Assembly (NCBI GenBank): GCA_938046495.1
Contig: CALIXG010000006.1
Location: 1 to 25,343 of the forward strand
Length of the DNA: 25,343 bases
DNA from: an uncultured Candidatus Saccharibacteria bacterium
GTDB lineage: Bacteria > Patescibacteriota > Saccharimonadia > Saccharimonadales > Saccharimonadaceae
Reading direction: 5' to 3'
The stretch's first letter is position 1. The number at the start of each line of letters is the position of its first letter. The notes under the pieces are model-generated. The model was not told the DNA's origin. It did no database searches and saw nothing but the letters and a program-made list of their open reading frames with translations. The position numbers were made by a program, and so were the translations under genes. Shown here piece after piece: positions 1-7,314 of this stretch.

Positions 1-80
1 AGATGGAAGGGGCGGCGCCAGAATTAAAGATTAAGCTTAAAGTGGAAGTGACGGCGGGGCAGAATCTCGGAGAACTATGA
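1..80 (+). CDS. C-terminal end of an unidentified protein (partial)
   Basis: An open frame enters from the left edge and stops at TGA 78-80. The visible tail is about 25 residues and ends VTAGQNLGEL. The stop overlaps the next start codon as ATGA, which suggests that this gene and the RhuM-like gene are cotranscribed and translationally coupled. Too little is visible to name a family. That it is coding rests on the open frame, the ATGA overlap and the same G-rich composition as its neighbours. Confidence 0.55.
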   Translation, partial: MEGAAPELKIKLKVEVTAGQNLGEL

Positions 81-1063
81 CGATGAAGCTGGAAATTTAT
101 CAGGGTGCAGAGGGGGAGGTATTTTTCGATGTAGACGAAATGAACCAGACGATTTGGGCGGAACAGGGGAAGATTGCGGAGCTTTTTGAGGTGGATCGTA
201 CAGTAATTTCTCGGCATTTACGTAATATTTTTGCGGATGAAGAGCTGGAAGCAAAAAAATGCGTGAAGGAAGAGGTAGAGGAGCGTCTTGAGGGCGGTCG
301 TCGAATTGCGCGTAAGATTAAGAAATATAATTTGGACGTGATTATCTCGGTGGGTTATCGAGTGAATTCGAAAAAAGCCACGAAATTTCGTATCTGGGCT
401 TCTTCAATTATTAAGCGTTATATGACGGAGGGGGTGGCGGTTAATTATGATTTAGTGAAGAAACTGCCGGAGCAAAGCGAAAAATTGCAGAATCTAGAGG
501 AGACGCTGGGGATTGTGCGCAGGATGTTGACGGAAACTAGCTTGAGTGCGAATGAGGCGAATGGAGTGCTTGAGGTAGTGACGAAATATGCGGATAGTTT
601 TGCGACGATTTCAGAATATCTGAACAATAAAATTATTTTTTCAGTAGACACCAGAGCGAGAAGAGATTTGAGTGAAGTGGAGATTGAAAATTATATTTCA
701 GATCTACGCGAGAGATTGAATGAGAGTGAAAATTTCGGGGTGCTGGCGGAAAATAACAGGGGTGAAACATTGATTTCGGCCCGAATACAAAATTTGTTCG
801 AACGAAGTGATTCGGTGGCTAGACGAGCGGCAAAGTTACTTTATTTTATTGTGCATGGGAAGCCGTTTTTAGAAGGTAATCAACAGATTGGAGCGTTGCT
901 TTTTGTGGTCTATTTGTCGGTGAACTTCTTTCAGTTGAATGAACAAGGGGAAACGAAGCTCTCTGATCGAGCTTTGACGGCTTTGGTGCTTTTGATTGCG
1001 GAGAGTCAGCCGGAAGAGAAAGAACTGATGTTGAATTTGATTTGTAAATTGCTTGATAAATAA
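77..1063 (+). CDS. RhuM-family protein with degenerate Fic-like C-terminus
   Basis: This 328-residue protein resembles the RhuM (virulence RhuM/YfiI-like) family. Residues 1-125 carry the recognisable N-terminal region, with a helix-turn-helix-like stretch (AELFEVDRTVISRHLRNIF), a segment rich in NSKKATKFRIWA and the KRYMTEGVAVN motif. Residues 195-320 look like a Fic/Doc helical domain. The Fic core HPFx(D/E)GNxR reads KPFLEGNQQ at 262-270, so the catalytic His and the Arg are replaced, although PF, E and GN are kept. AMPylation activity is therefore doubtful. RhuM genes are often found in accessory loci near restriction systems; here the neighbour upstream is too partial to tell. The ATG at 77 has GGAG just upstream; a second in-frame ATG lies at 83. 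The family call is firm; the biochemical role is unknown. Confidence 0.75.
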   Translation: MTMKLEIYQGAEGEVFFDVDEMNQTIWAEQGKIAELFEVDRTVISRHLRNIFADEELEAKKCVKEEVEERLEGGRRIARKIKKYNLDVIISVGYRVNSKKATKFRIWASSIIKRYMTEGVAVNYDLVKKLPEQSEKLQNLEETLGIVRRMLTETSLSANEANGVLEVVTKYADSFATISEYLNNKIIFSVDTRARRDLSEVEIENYISDLRERLNESENFGVLAENNRGETLISARIQNLFERSDSVARRAAKLLYFIVHGKPFLEGNQQIGALLFVVYLSVNFFQLNEQGETKLSDRALTALVLLIAESQPEEKELMLNLICKLLDK

Positions 1064-1069
1064 AAATGG

Positions 1070-1075
1070 TATAAT
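1070..1075 (+). promoter_or_regulatory. -10 element placing the next gene's ATG at the transcription start
   Basis: TATAAT lies 7 nt upstream of ATG 1083, just beyond the stop of the RhuM-like gene. Transcription would be expected to start at or next to the ATG, giving a leaderless mRNA. No clear -35 is seen. The upstream in-frame ATG at 1053 would be excluded from such a transcript. Confidence 0.6.
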
Positions 1076-1082
1076 AAGAGGA

Positions 1083-1487
1083 ATGAAAGAATTAATTGCG
1101 ACTTTTAAAGAAGCCTATCAGAAGGAACGTAGCCTGGTAATTTTTCAGGCGATACTCCTGATTTTATCTCTGGCTTTTCTGATTTTTTCGGCATTGAATT
1201 TGCAGCCGAATGCCTCAATTGTAAAAATTAGTTACGGGGATATTGGACGTTATCAGGGGGGAGAATGGTCTTCGATGGCGAATTCTGGGGGTTATCATGA
1301 CGGATCTTGGCAGGCGATGCTGATTTTTCCAATTTTGGCTTTAACTTTGGGAGTACTTCATAATCTGTTGGCGCTGAGAATCTTTGAGAAAAAGGGCGCG
1401 GCGGTGGCAAAAATGTTTATTTGTATTTCACTAGGTATTTTAGTGTTAGGCTTTTTGGTCTTCATCAGATTGCTCGGTGAAAGTTAA
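1083..1487 (+). CDS. Small membrane protein with three predicted transmembrane helices
   Basis: A 134-residue hydrophobic protein that I do not recognise. Three membrane segments can be read at roughly residues 14-36, 76-96 and 106-130. The first two are separated by a polar loop rich in Gly, Ser and Tyr (GGEWSSMANSGGYHDGSW). The start at 1083 is chosen over the in-frame ATG at 1053 because a perfect -10 (1070-1075) lies between them. It sits 20 bp before the glycosyltransferase gene and may share its transcript, so a role at the envelope is possible but not shown. Confidence 0.7.
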   Translation: MKELIATFKEAYQKERSLVIFQAILLILSLAFLIFSALNLQPNASIVKISYGDIGRYQGGEWSSMANSGGYHDGSWQAMLIFPILALTLGVLHNLLALRIFEKKGAAVAKMFICISLGILVLGFLVFIRLLGES

Positions 1488-1507
1488 TTAATTCGGATAT
1501 AGTTAGG

Positions 1508-3229
1508 ATGAAAAAACAGCAGAAGGTGCAGAAAAATACGCAGAAATCGGTTTGGGATAGTTTGGATTTGCCGCAAGGGAAGCGAACGAAGCTTTATCGT
1601 TTCTTTGAGATTTTGCCAGGTTTTACTTCGTATATGATTTTGATTCTTTTGGTGGTATTTTCGCTGATTAGTCCAGTACTCGGGTCTTATTATCTGTTAT
1701 TTATTATTGCTACTACTCTGGTAAAGGCAGTGGGAATTACTTTTCGTACCGTACAGGGGTATCAAGCTTCGAAAGCTTCAGAAAAAGTGGACTGGCATCA
1801 GAGATTTTTGGATTTATATGATCCACATGCGGCTTATGAAAAATATCATCGCAAAAAAAGTAGTGAATTTGATTTCGATAAACATGTGAGAAATTTGAAG
1901 ATGTTGGCGACCGGCCGTGATTTAGTGGTGTCGGAAAAGATGCTAGATGAAAATGGTAAGGTGTTGAAGGTGGAGTTTCCAAAACCGGACGATATTTATC
2001 ATGCGGTAATTATGGTGGCCTATAATGAGGGGCTTGAAACTTTGATTCCGACCGTAGAGGCGGTGAAAAATACTACCTTTGATAATAAGAAAATAATTTT
2101 AGTGTTCGGCTACGAAGAGCGCGGTGGGGAAGCGATGAAAGAGAACGCGAAAAAGCTTTATGAAAAATTTAAGGATGATTTTTATGCTTTTATCCCAGTA
2201 ATGCATCCAAAAGATCTGAAGGGGGAAATTCAGGGTAAGGGACCAAATTTGGATTATGCGGCGGAGGAACTGGCGAAATTCTTACGTAAGGAGAAGATCG
2301 ATTTTGCGAACGTGATTGCAACTTCTTTAGACTCTGATAATAAAATGCATAAATCTTATCTAGATAATGTGGCCTATGAGTTCGTGGTGCATCCAAACCG
2401 TCAACATTTGAGTTATCAGCCAGTTTCATTGTTTACGAATAATATCTGGGAAACGCCGGCGCCGATGCGAATTATCGCGGTTTCAAATTCATTTTTTAAT
2501 ATTATTTCTTCGATGCGCGTGCATACCTTGAAGAATTTTGCTTCACATTCGCAACCATTTTTGGCGTTATCAAATATGGGTTACTGGAGTAAGTTGACGA
2601 TCGTGGAAGATGGCCACCAGTATTGGCGCTCACTATTTTACTTCAAGGGTGATTACAGTGTGAAGCCGATTCATATTCCGATTTATCAGGACGCGGTGCT
2701 GGAAAATGGTTTATGGAAGACCCTGAAAGCGCAATTTATTCAGCTTCGACGCTGGGATTATGGGGCTTCAGACGTGGCTTATGTGGGGGTGAGGACTTTT
2801 TCAAAAGACCGCATGGAACGCACCGGGATGAAGTTCTGGCCATTATTCGTAAAATTTGCCAGACTCCTTGAGGGGCACGTAACTTTAGCTTCGATTTCAC
2901 CGATGGTGGCTTTTGGTGGCTGGGTACCAAAATTACTCAACGCTTCCTCAAAGGAGCTTTTAACCTTTAACTTGCCGAACACAATTTCTTATGTGCAATT
3001 ATTCGCTTCGATTGGTTTGATGGCTACGATTTTATTATCATTTGGTATGTTGCCAAAACGCCCAGCTCATATTAAGAAGCCAAAGATTGTTATGCTTTTA
3101 CAATGGCTTTTGATGCCAGTGGTGGCGATTATTTATCAATCTTTTACCGCGTTTTATTCGCAGACGAGGCTAATGGTGGGGAATTATATGGAAAAATTCG
3201 ATGTTACGAAGAAAGTGGTGAAGAAATAA
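1508..3229 (+). CDS. Membrane-bound family 2 glycosyltransferase, processive type
   Basis: A 573-residue membrane glycosyltransferase of the GT2 fold, similar in plan to cellulose- and hyaluronan-synthase-like enzymes. Two hydrophobic helices occupy about residues 35-80, the cytoplasmic GT-A domain about 155-430, and further helices about 455-560. The sugar-nucleotide motifs are visible: AYNEG at 171-175, DSD at 275-277 (metal/UDP site), EDG with Asp368 as probable base, and QLRRW at 412-416, the QxxRW motif of processive enzymes. It probably polymerises or adds sugars to a lipid or envelope polysaccharide; donor and product cannot be told from sequence. TATAGT at 1498-1503 lies only 4 nt before the ATG, so the start or promoter is uncertain. 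It ends just before a strong terminator. Confidence 0.82.
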   Translation: MKKQQKVQKNTQKSVWDSLDLPQGKRTKLYRFFEILPGFTSYMILILLVVFSLISPVLGSYYLLFIIATTLVKAVGITFRTVQGYQASKASEKVDWHQRFLDLYDPHAAYEKYHRKKSSEFDFDKHVRNLKMLATGRDLVVSEKMLDENGKVLKVEFPKPDDIYHAVIMVAYNEGLETLIPTVEAVKNTTFDNKKIILVFGYEERGGEAMKENAKKLYEKFKDDFYAFIPVMHPKDLKGEIQGKGPNLDYAAEELAKFLRKEKIDFANVIATSLDSDNKMHKSYLDNVAYEFVVHPNRQHLSYQPVSLFTNNIWETPAPMRIIAVSNSFFNIISSMRVHTLKNFASHSQPFLALSNMGYWSKLTIVEDGHQYWRSLFYFKGDYSVKPIHIPIYQDAVLENGLWKTLKAQFIQLRRWDYGASDVAYVGVRTFSKDRMERTGMKFWPLFVKFARLLEGHVTLASISPMVAFGGWVPKLLNASSKELLTFNLPNTISYVQLFASIGLMATILLSFGMLPKRPAHIKKPKIVMLLQWLLMPVVAIIYQSFTAFYSQTRLMVGNYMEKFDVTKKVVKK

Positions 3230-3243
3230 AAAACAAAAAAAAG

Positions 3244-3265
3244 ACGGATGTGAAATCCGTTTTTT
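3244..3265. terminator. Bidirectional intrinsic terminator
   Basis: The stem ACGGAT (3244-3249) pairs with ATCCGT (3255-3260) across a 5-nt loop. It is flanked by an A tract on the left and a T tract on the right, so it works on both strands: for the glycosyltransferase on + and for tRNA-Val on -. Confidence 0.8.
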
Positions 3266-3278
3266 AATTAACTAAATC

Positions 3279-3355
3279 TGGTGGGTCGCGAGGGATTCGA
3301 ACCCCCGACTTCCTCCGTGTAAAGGAGACACTCTAGCCAGCTGAGTTAGCGACCC
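3279..3355 (-). tRNA. tRNA-Val (anticodon UAC)
   Basis: The minus strand folds into a complete cloverleaf: acceptor GGGTCGC/GCGACCC, D stem ACTC/GAGT, anticodon stem TCTCC/GGAGG with loop TTTACAC (anticodon TAC at 3319-3321), and T stem GGGGG/CCCTC with loop TTCGAAT. The discriminator is A and the 3' CCA is encoded (3279-3281). It is divergent from thrS, with overlapping promoter DNA at 3360-3390. Confidence 0.95.
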
Positions 3356-3382
3356 ATAGATGTATTTTACCATAAAATGTGT

Positions 3383-3388
3383 TAAAAT
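3383..3388 (+). promoter_or_regulatory. Probable -10 of thrS in a divergent promoter region
   Basis: TAAAAT preceded by TGTGT lies 38 bp before thrS, giving a leader of about 30 nt. On the minus strand the same 30-bp interval holds an A/T-rich element, GGTAAAAT (reverse of 3365-3372), suited to tRNA-Val. No convincing -35 is seen for either. Confidence 0.5.
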
Positions 3389-3426
3389 AAAAGAAATATT
3401 TTTTGAGTAATTAGAAAGAAGGCAGA

Positions 3427-5217
3427 ATGTGTAACCTATGTGGCGAAGATGAACAAAATGTAATGAAAATGCGCCATACACTTAGTCATGTTTTAGCTGC
3501 CGCTTTGGTTGAAATGTATCCAGGAGTGCAGTTTGGCGTGGGTCCAGCGACGGCAACTGGTTTTTATTATGATATTGATCTTTCGGAAGTGAAAGATGCA
3601 GAAGGAAATGTGATGAAAATCACCGATGCTGATCTTCCGAAGATTCAGAAAAAAATGTATTCAATTATTAATAAGAAGTTTGAACTGGTTTATTCGGAGA
3701 AGAGTCGGGAAGAGGCTTTGGCTTGGGCGAAAGAAAATCATCAGAAATACAAGGTGGAATTGATTGAAGATTTGCCGGAATCAGAGACTATTTCTTTCTA
3801 TCAACTCGGTGATTTTACTGATCTCTGCAAGGGGCCACATGTAGAGAATACCGGTAAGGTCGGTGCTTTCAAGCTAATTAAGGTGGCTGGGGCTTACTGG
3901 CGCGGTGACGAAAAGCGTGAAATGTTGACACGTATTTATGGTGTGGTCTTTGAGACGGAAGCGGAATTGAAGGAATATTTGCAGCGCCTTGAAGAAGCTA
4001 AGGCGCGTGACCACCGTAAGCTGGGCAAGGAACTTGATTTGTTCAGTTTCTCGGAATTAGTGGGCGCAGGTTTGCCACTCTTTTCACCAAGAGGTACGGT
4101 ACTTCGTGATGTTTTGACGAATTATTCATTATCTTTACGCGCGAGACACGGTTTTGAGCGAGTTTGGACGCCACATATTACGAAATTAGATCTTTATAAG
4201 GCCTCGGGTCACTACGCAAAGTTCGGTGCGGAATTGTTCTTAGTACATTCTCAGGTGAACGGGGAAGAATTTGCTTTGAAACCAATGAACTGTCCGCATC
4301 ACGCACAGATTTTTGCCAGCCGTCCACGCACCTACAAGGAAATGCCGGTGCGTTATATGGAATCTACGACCGATTATCGTGATGAAAAGTCGGGTGAGCT
4401 GGGTGGATTATCGCGTGTGCGCTCTTTGACGCAGGATGATACTCATGTATTCTGTCGTAAGGAGCAGATTAAGGCGGAAATTCAGAACTTAGTCGGGATC
4501 GTGCGTGAACTCTATACGGTAGTGGGGATGAGTAAATTACGTGCTCGCTTATCTTATCGCAATGATGAAGATAAATATCTCGGTGATAAGTCACTTTGGG
4601 AAATGGCACAGGCACAAATTAAAGAAGCGGCGATCGAAAATGGGCTGGATTACTTCGAAATGGAAGGGGAAGCAGCGTTTTACGGTCCGAAAATTGACTT
4701 TATGGCCGAGGATGCAATCGGTCGTGAACATCAAGTAGCGACAATCCAGCTAGATTTCGTGCAGCCGGAACGCTTTGGTTTGACTTTTGTGAATGAGAAT
4801 GGAGAAAAAGAACAGCCAGTGATGATTCATCATGCGACTTTGGGTTCGATTGAGCGTTTTATGTCAGTATTTATCGAACATACCTCTGGTTGGTTCCCAT
4901 TCTGGTGTGCGCCAGAACAGGTACGTATTCTGACAGTAAATGACCAAGTCTTAGATTATGTAGAGAAAATCAAGCAGATCTTGAGTGAAGTGACGTTAGA
5001 GACACCTTTGAAGCATAATGATTTGCGCTATACTTCAGATGTATCAGATGAGTCGCTCGGAAAGAAGATTAAGCGCGCGGTTTCGATGAAGACGCCAGTG
5101 TTATTAATCGTGGGTGAACGCGACAAGGAAAATGGTACGGTTTCAGTACGCGAAAAAGACGTGGAAAAAACGGTGGCACTAACGGAGCTTGCTGAATACT
5201 TACAAAATATTAAATAA
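3427..5217 (+). CDS. thrS: Threonyl-tRNA synthetase lacking the TGS domain
   Basis: Charges tRNA-Thr in the cytoplasm (class II aminoacyl-tRNA synthetase). At 596 residues it is shorter than the E. coli enzyme (642) because it begins directly in the editing domain; the N-terminal TGS domain is absent. The editing site is intact: HxxxH at His17/His21, Cys134 and His138 (DLCKGPH). The catalytic core has the zinc ligands Cys289 (MNCPHH), His340 (TQDDTHVF) and a His of HHATLGSIERF at 468-469. The anticodon-binding domain follows to the end. ATG 3427 is chosen because AAGAAGG lies just upstream; it adds a short CNLCGEDEQN segment with a CxxC pair not expected in the family. In-frame ATGs at 3463 and 3469 lack a ribosome binding site. 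A terminator follows. Confidence 0.96.
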   Translation: MCNLCGEDEQNVMKMRHTLSHVLAAALVEMYPGVQFGVGPATATGFYYDIDLSEVKDAEGNVMKITDADLPKIQKKMYSIINKKFELVYSEKSREEALAWAKENHQKYKVELIEDLPESETISFYQLGDFTDLCKGPHVENTGKVGAFKLIKVAGAYWRGDEKREMLTRIYGVVFETEAELKEYLQRLEEAKARDHRKLGKELDLFSFSELVGAGLPLFSPRGTVLRDVLTNYSLSLRARHGFERVWTPHITKLDLYKASGHYAKFGAELFLVHSQVNGEEFALKPMNCPHHAQIFASRPRTYKEMPVRYMESTTDYRDEKSGELGGLSRVRSLTQDDTHVFCRKEQIKAEIQNLVGIVRELYTVVGMSKLRARLSYRNDEDKYLGDKSLWEMAQAQIKEAAIENGLDYFEMEGEAAFYGPKIDFMAEDAIGREHQVATIQLDFVQPERFGLTFVNENGEKEQPVMIHHATLGSIERFMSVFIEHTSGWFPFWCAPEQVRILTVNDQVLDYVEKIKQILSEVTLETPLKHNDLRYTSDVSDESLGKKIKRAVSMKTPVLLIVGERDKENGTVSVREKDVEKTVALTELAEYLQNIK

Positions 5218-5223
5218 TGAGGG

Positions 5224-5266
5224 GTCTGGTCAGTGAGGTTACAGGGGCGGCGCTGATCAGATTTTT
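5224..5266 (+). terminator. Probable intrinsic terminator of thrS
   Basis: A 12-bp stem with G-U pairs (5224-5235 with 5251-5262, core CTGGTCAG/CTGATCAG) encloses a 15-nt loop and runs into five T. It sits 7 bp after the thrS stop. Confidence 0.65.
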
Positions 5267-5271
5267 ATAGT
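5266..5271 (+). promoter_or_regulatory. Probable -10 of miaA
   Basis: TATAGT at 5266-5271 would start transcription near 5279, leaving a leader of 8-9 nt with no Shine-Dalgarno sequence. A second TATAGT at 5278-5283 is too near the ATG (4 nt). The short, SD-less leader fits the leaderless style of neighbouring genes. Confidence 0.45.
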
Positions 5272-5287
5272 AAAAAATATAGTAAAA

Positions 5288-6025
5288 ATGAACACTAAAA
5301 TTATAGTAATTGTGGGGCCGACGGCATCAGGGAAAACCGCGGTAGCGGTGGAGCTGGCGAAGCGTCTTAGTGGTGAAATTATTAGTGCAGATTCACGGAC
5401 GATTTTTCAAGGCATGGATATCGGCACGGCGAAACCAAATTCTTTAGAGCGCGGCGGTGTGCCGCATTTTGGCTTTGATTTAGTGCGACCAGATGAGAGA
5501 TTTACAGTGGTGGACTGGAAAAACTATGCGAAGGAGAAGATTACTGAGATTTTGGCGCGTGGTAAGCAGCCAATCGTGGTAGGAGGGACGGGACTTTATG
5601 TCGATGCGCTGGTGTTTGACTATCAATTTTCAGAGGAAGCGAAGAAGGGGGAGCTTGACCGGAAGAAAATGGGGGATGAGTACGAAATTTATGGTATTTT
5701 AACTGATCGTGAAGAGTTAGGTAAGCGTATTAAAAAACGTGTTCAGTCGATGTTTGGTGAAGAATTATATGAGGAATGTCGCAACTTGGCTCACAAATAT
5801 GATTTTGGACTGCCTGCGATGAAGAGTAATATTTATCGATATGTTTGGGATTACTTGAACGGAGTTTCAAGTCTGGAGGAGGCGATAAATTTAGCTTCGA
5901 CCTCAGATTTTCAGTTGGCAAAACGCCAGATGACTTGGCTTAAGCGGAACCTGGAAATAAAATGGTGCAAGCGTGAAGAAATTTTAGAGAAGATTTTAGA
6001 AGAGTTTCAGGCTGAACACTATTAA
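5288..6025 (+). CDS. miaA: tRNA dimethylallyltransferase MiaA, short form
   Basis: Adds a dimethylallyl group to A37 of tRNAs reading UNN codons. The P-loop GPTASGKT is at 10-17, the DSRTIFQGMDIGTAKP motif at 35-50, the GGTGLY motif near residue 100, and the C-terminal QLAKRQMTWLKRN helix is present. At 245 residues it is well below the usual 300 or so. Compared from memory with E. coli MiaA, nearly all the loss falls between GGTGLY and the ILTDREELGKRI strand, where the helical insertion that grips the anticodon stem-loop normally sits. The core is otherwise complete, so it is probably a functional reduced enzyme. It follows thrS, a fitting translation neighbour. Confidence 0.9.
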   Translation: MNTKIIVIVGPTASGKTAVAVELAKRLSGEIISADSRTIFQGMDIGTAKPNSLERGGVPHFGFDLVRPDERFTVVDWKNYAKEKITEILARGKQPIVVGGTGLYVDALVFDYQFSEEAKKGELDRKKMGDEYEIYGILTDREELGKRIKKRVQSMFGEELYEECRNLAHKYDFGLPAMKSNIYRYVWDYLNGVSSLEEAINLASTSDFQLAKRQMTWLKRNLEIKWCKREEILEKILEEFQAEHY

Positions 6026-6042
6026 AATACAGCTTCTGGTGC

Positions 6043-6048
6043 TAAAAT
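6043..6048 (+). promoter_or_regulatory. -10 element just upstream of the winged-helix gene
   Basis: TAAAAT ends 9 nt before ATG 6058, so the transcript would have a leader of about 2 nt or none. No Shine-Dalgarno sequence is present. Confidence 0.5.
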
Positions 6049-6057
6049 ATAAGTAAT

Positions 6058-6666
6058 ATGGGCAAAGAAAACATAACTCCTTTAGAAAAATTGTTCGGTT
6101 CAAAAACGCGAACAAAATTATTATCATTATTTTTTAGTAACATTGAACGTTCCTATTATGTCAGGGAAATGACTAGGGTGATCGATGAACAAATTAATTC
6201 CGTACGCCGTGAATTAGGTAATCTTGAGTCGATTGGGGTGATTAAGAATGAGACTTACGATAATAAGGTTTATTATTCAGCGAACACGAAGCACCCATTT
6301 GCGAGAGCCCTAAATATGATGTTTTCGACCAAGGTAGATAAGGTACTAGTGGAAAGCGCGGTGAAGGATGGTACTTGGGATGAATATATCCGTCCAGTGA
6401 AGACATACCTAAACTTCTTATTCGTCACGAATCGTGTGCCAGGGCAGGATGGGGTTGATATGCTGATTGTGGGTGATGATAGAACTAAGAAGCTTTCTCG
6501 TTGGGCGGAAGTAGTTGAGAAGAAAGAGGGGAAGCCATTAAATTATGTGATTATCTCGCGTGATGATTTCAAATATCGCTTGAGTGTGAAGGATCGATTC
6601 TTAAAAGAAATTATGGAAATGCAGCACATCGTCCAATATGATCCAGAAGGCATGTTGAATCAATAA
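6058..6666 (+). CDS. Winged-helix regulator with nucleotidyltransferase-like C-terminal domain
   Basis: A 202-residue protein. Residues 8-75 form a winged helix-turn-helix of the ArsR/MarR type (LFGSKTRTKLLSLFF, then YYVREMTRVIDEQINSVRRE, then the wing near NKVYYSA). Residues 110-200 look like the nucleotidyltransferase-like domain that follows such wHTH regions in archaea and candidate phyla (VDMLIVGDDR, LNYVIISRDDFKYR, FLKEIM). The catalytic GSxxxG of active nucleotidyltransferases is not seen, so this half is probably a binding or dimerisation module. It is likely a transcription regulator cotranscribed with the next gene, 34 bp downstream. Its target is unknown. Confidence 0.65.
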   Translation: MGKENITPLEKLFGSKTRTKLLSLFFSNIERSYYVREMTRVIDEQINSVRRELGNLESIGVIKNETYDNKVYYSANTKHPFARALNMMFSTKVDKVLVESAVKDGTWDEYIRPVKTYLNFLFVTNRVPGQDGVDMLIVGDDRTKKLSRWAEVVEKKEGKPLNYVIISRDDFKYRLSVKDRFLKEIMEMQHIVQYDPEGMLNQ

Positions 6667-6700
6667 ATTAACCGGGTGGCCGAACAGATAAAGGAGGAAA

Positions 6701-7153
6701 ATGTTTGAATTAGAAAGTAAGAGTCCAGAAACTATCACGATCAAGACTAGTACGAAGCAGATTACGATTAATTTCGTGGAGGGAACAATTGCAGCTGATC
6801 TCGGCGTGGGTGTAATTAGCGGCCCTGGTGAATACGAAATTGGGGAAGTGTCTATTTTGGGTGTGCCAGTAATGAACAATACGAAAACTATCTATGATGT
6901 AAGTGTTTCTGGAGTACGCATCGGTATCTTGGGTGATACTGAGGAGGGGTTAGATGATATTGGCGTATCGGATATTCTCTGTACTAGTTCAGTACGTGCG
7001 ATTAGGGAGATTGGACCAAAATTAATCGTGGCCACAGGCAATGTGGACGGTATGGTGGCGGAACTTAAATTAAGTGCTCGCACAGAAAAGAAACTGAAGA
7101 TTAAACGTGTAGAAGATTTACTAACTACACAAGAAGTGGTAGTGCTTAATTAA
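6701..7153 (+). CDS. Degenerate metallo-beta-lactamase-fold protein without metal ligands
   Basis: A 150-residue beta-rich protein preceded by a strong ribosome binding site (AAGGAGG). The run GPGEYEIGEVSILGV (about 42-56), then TIYDVSVSGVRIGILGD (about 62-79), then SDILCTSSV and IGPKLIVATGN, matches in order the strands of MBL-fold hydrolases of the L-ascorbate-6-phosphate lactonase / UPF0173 type. The N-terminal HxHxDH metal motif and the later His ligands are absent, and the protein is shorter than the family (about 210-230). It is probably a non-catalytic derivative. Pairing with the upstream regulator suggests a sensor or partner role, which is inference. A terminator follows. Confidence 0.55.
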   Translation: MFELESKSPETITIKTSTKQITINFVEGTIAADLGVGVISGPGEYEIGEVSILGVPVMNNTKTIYDVSVSGVRIGILGDTEEGLDDIGVSDILCTSSVRAIREIGPKLIVATGNVDGMVAELKLSARTEKKLKIKRVEDLLTTQEVVVLN

Positions 7154-7269
7154 AAAATGTGTTCAAAGAACTCGCGAAATAGCGAGTTTTTTGATGGGGC
7201 GTAGTAAAGCGGTGTGGGATTGTATAAAAAATGTGTTCAATGGTAAATTCTGAGTAAAATTAGTGTTCA
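7151..7269 (+). repeat. Dispersed AAAAAATGTGTTCAA motif
   Basis: A 16-bp word, TAAAAAATGTGTTCAA, is present at 7151-7166 and again at 7225-7240. A third TGTTCA lies at 7264-7269, all upstream of the M50 protease promoter. A close relative (AAATATGTGTTCAA) occurs at about 14760-14773. It may be a protein-binding site; see the TGTTCA palindrome at 14787-14805. Confidence 0.5.
7169..7192 (+). terminator. Intrinsic terminator after the MBL-fold gene
   Basis: Stem AACTCGC (7169-7175) with GCGAGTT (7182-7188), loop of 6 nt, T tract to 7192. Confidence 0.85.
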
Positions 7270-7299
7270 TGATTGACTGGACAGGTTTGGGTCTTTGGG

Positions 7300-7308
7300 T
7301 GATATAAT
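7300..7308 (+). promoter_or_regulatory. Extended -10 of the M50 protease gene
   Basis: TGATATAAT (TGn plus perfect TATAAT, 7303-7308) ends 6 nt before ATG 7315, predicting a leaderless transcript. A TTGACT at 7273-7278 is too far away (24 bp) to be its -35. Confidence 0.7.
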
Positions 7309-7314
7309 ATATGT

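Noticed and set aside
1053..1082. Earlier start for the small membrane protein
   Set aside because: The -10 element TATAAT lies between this ATG and the one at 1083, so it would not be on the transcript.
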